Shown here piece by piece: positions 5,556 through 5,890 of a stretch of 5,890 bases of DNA. Each line of letters opens with the position of its first letter. Within the stretch, counting starts at the first letter, position 1. The notes under the pieces are model-generated. The model was not told the origin of the DNA. It saw only the letters and a program-made list of their open reading frames with translations, and searched no databases. Position numbers and translations under genes: made by a program. This stretch comes from JBBPYC01 sp038200275 (GTDB lineage: Bacteria; Pseudomonadota; Gammaproteobacteria; Burkholderiales; Burkholderiaceae_C): the NCBI GenBank assembly GCA_038200275.1, contig JBBPYC010000030.1:1-5890 (forward strand). Direction: 5' to 3'.

Positions 5556-5756
5556 TTAAAGAATCTTCGGCCGGCTCATCATTCTCTCGGCATCGGGTCG
5601 AAATTGGCTCAGTTGGCGGTCGGCGCCGACAGGATAGAACAACACCACTGCACAGACTTGCTCCTTGAGTGGGGCACCGTAAACCAGCACGCCAATCCCG
5701 CCGGCCGAGAACCCGACCAAGGCTGCCTTACCGGGTATCGCCTTATCGGCTAGTAG
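5556..5756 (-). pseudogene. Alpha/beta hydrolase fragment (dienelactone hydrolase-like)
   Basis: The minus-strand frame ending at TAA 5556-5558 reads about 66 residues, including LLADKAIPGKAALVGFSAGG and, later, VCAVVLFYPVGADRQL. GFSAGG is the nucleophile elbow (G-x-S-x-G) of the alpha/beta hydrolase fold. The strand-helix-strand pattern around it, and MSRPKIL near the end as the next core strand, fit dienelactone hydrolase-type enzymes. Only the middle of the protein is present. The N-terminal part appears to be separated by the IS630-like element that begins near 5751-5757. The C-terminal part, with the expected catalytic Asp and His, is missing after the stop. A frameshift near 5556 or loss of the downstream part would explain this. 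It cannot be an active enzyme. Confidence 0.6.
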
Positions 5757-5890
5757 TTTGTTCCATCAATTGAGTTACGAAACAGCCGACAATAGCTTTG
5801 GTTTGTACGCAACTCTTGATGGAGACGTCCATGGCGAGGAAGTCCAATCGTGCTGCATTGATGCTTGCGCCGGATCAGACAACGACGCTC
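5757..5890 (+). mobile_element. Left end of an IS630-like insertion sequence (partial)
   Basis: A transposase start at 5831 resembling the IS630 family, together with loss of the hydrolase frame just to its left, suggests that the IS begins around 5751-5757. IS630 elements insert at TA and duplicate it; TA occurs at 5751-5752 and 5754-5755, so either could be the target. I could not identify the terminal inverted repeat from one end alone. GAGTTACG (5772-5779) and CGCAACTC (5808-5815), inverted with one mismatch, may be part of the end. The rest of the element is outside the window. Confidence 0.45.
5831..5890 (+). CDS. IS630-family transposase, N-terminal start (partial)
   Basis: The visible 20 residues are MARKSNRAALMLAPDQTTTL. 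The pattern of a basic start, NRAAL, then L-x-P-x-Q-x-x-x-L resembles the N-terminus of IS630-family DDE transposases, just ahead of their helix-turn-helix. The start at 5831 is preferred because GGAG (5821-5824) lies six bases upstream; an in-frame ATG at 5819 has no such site. The catalytic domain is beyond the window edge, so the family call rests on few residues. Confidence 0.55.
   Translation, partial: MARKSNRAALMLAPDQTTTL

Noticed and set aside
5619..5630. Perfect 12-bp palindrome GTCGGCGCCGAC
   Set aside because: It lies inside the hydrolase fragment and encodes part of the VGAD stretch; such GC-rich palindromes are common by chance in this sequence.
5324..5668. Plus-strand 114-codon frame near the right end
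   Set aside because: It overlaps the hydrolase fragment on the other strand, has no ribosome binding site and its translation looks unstructured and unrelated to known families.

Overview
The window looks like a high-GC accessory region from a proteobacterium. The GC-rich codon use, the recombinase trio and the HTH-citrate synthase family suggest a betaproteobacterium of the Burkholderiales, but no rRNA or other taxonomic marker is present, so this is inference. A compact three-gene metabolic block is bracketed by the remains of three different mobile elements.

Left part (1-1596). The first 140 bases are the right end of a Tn3-family transposon: the last codons of a serine resolvase running into a 38-bp terminal inverted repeat. 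Immediately beyond it the reading frame resumes inside a tyrosine recombinase, so the transposon appears to have landed in that gene. The interrupted gene (3' part, 141-462) overlaps by 8 bp an intact second tyrosine recombinase (455-1468). Together they look like the second and third genes of a recombinase-in-trio (RIT) element. Beyond the last recombinase lies a dense set of inverted repeats (1467-1549 and 1565-1596). One is a 12-8-12 palindrome with the architecture of a tyrosine recombinase crossover site, probably part of the RIT right end.

Middle part (1700-5237). On the minus strand is a citrate synthase-like enzyme with an N-terminal helix-turn-helix domain (1700-2893). Divergent from it are a small cupin protein (2998-3417) and an exported YtcJ-type amidohydrolase (3600-5237) on the plus strand. 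The 104-bp divergent spacer contains two adjacent dyads of identical 6-5-6 layout and a fair sigma-70-type promoter toward the cupin. A plausible but unproven reading is that the HTH-citrate synthase or another local regulator acts there. The amidohydrolase would hydrolyse an unknown compound in the periplasm, and the cupin may be a small-molecule binding or modifying protein.

Right part (5238-5890). This is decayed sequence. About 320 bases hold no convincing gene, apart from a 19-codon ORF at the amidohydrolase stop, a short hairpin and a weak minus-strand ORF. Then comes a minus-strand fragment of an alpha/beta hydrolase with its nucleophile elbow. The fragment appears to be cut by the left end of an IS630-like insertion sequence, whose transposase starts at 5831 and runs off the window.
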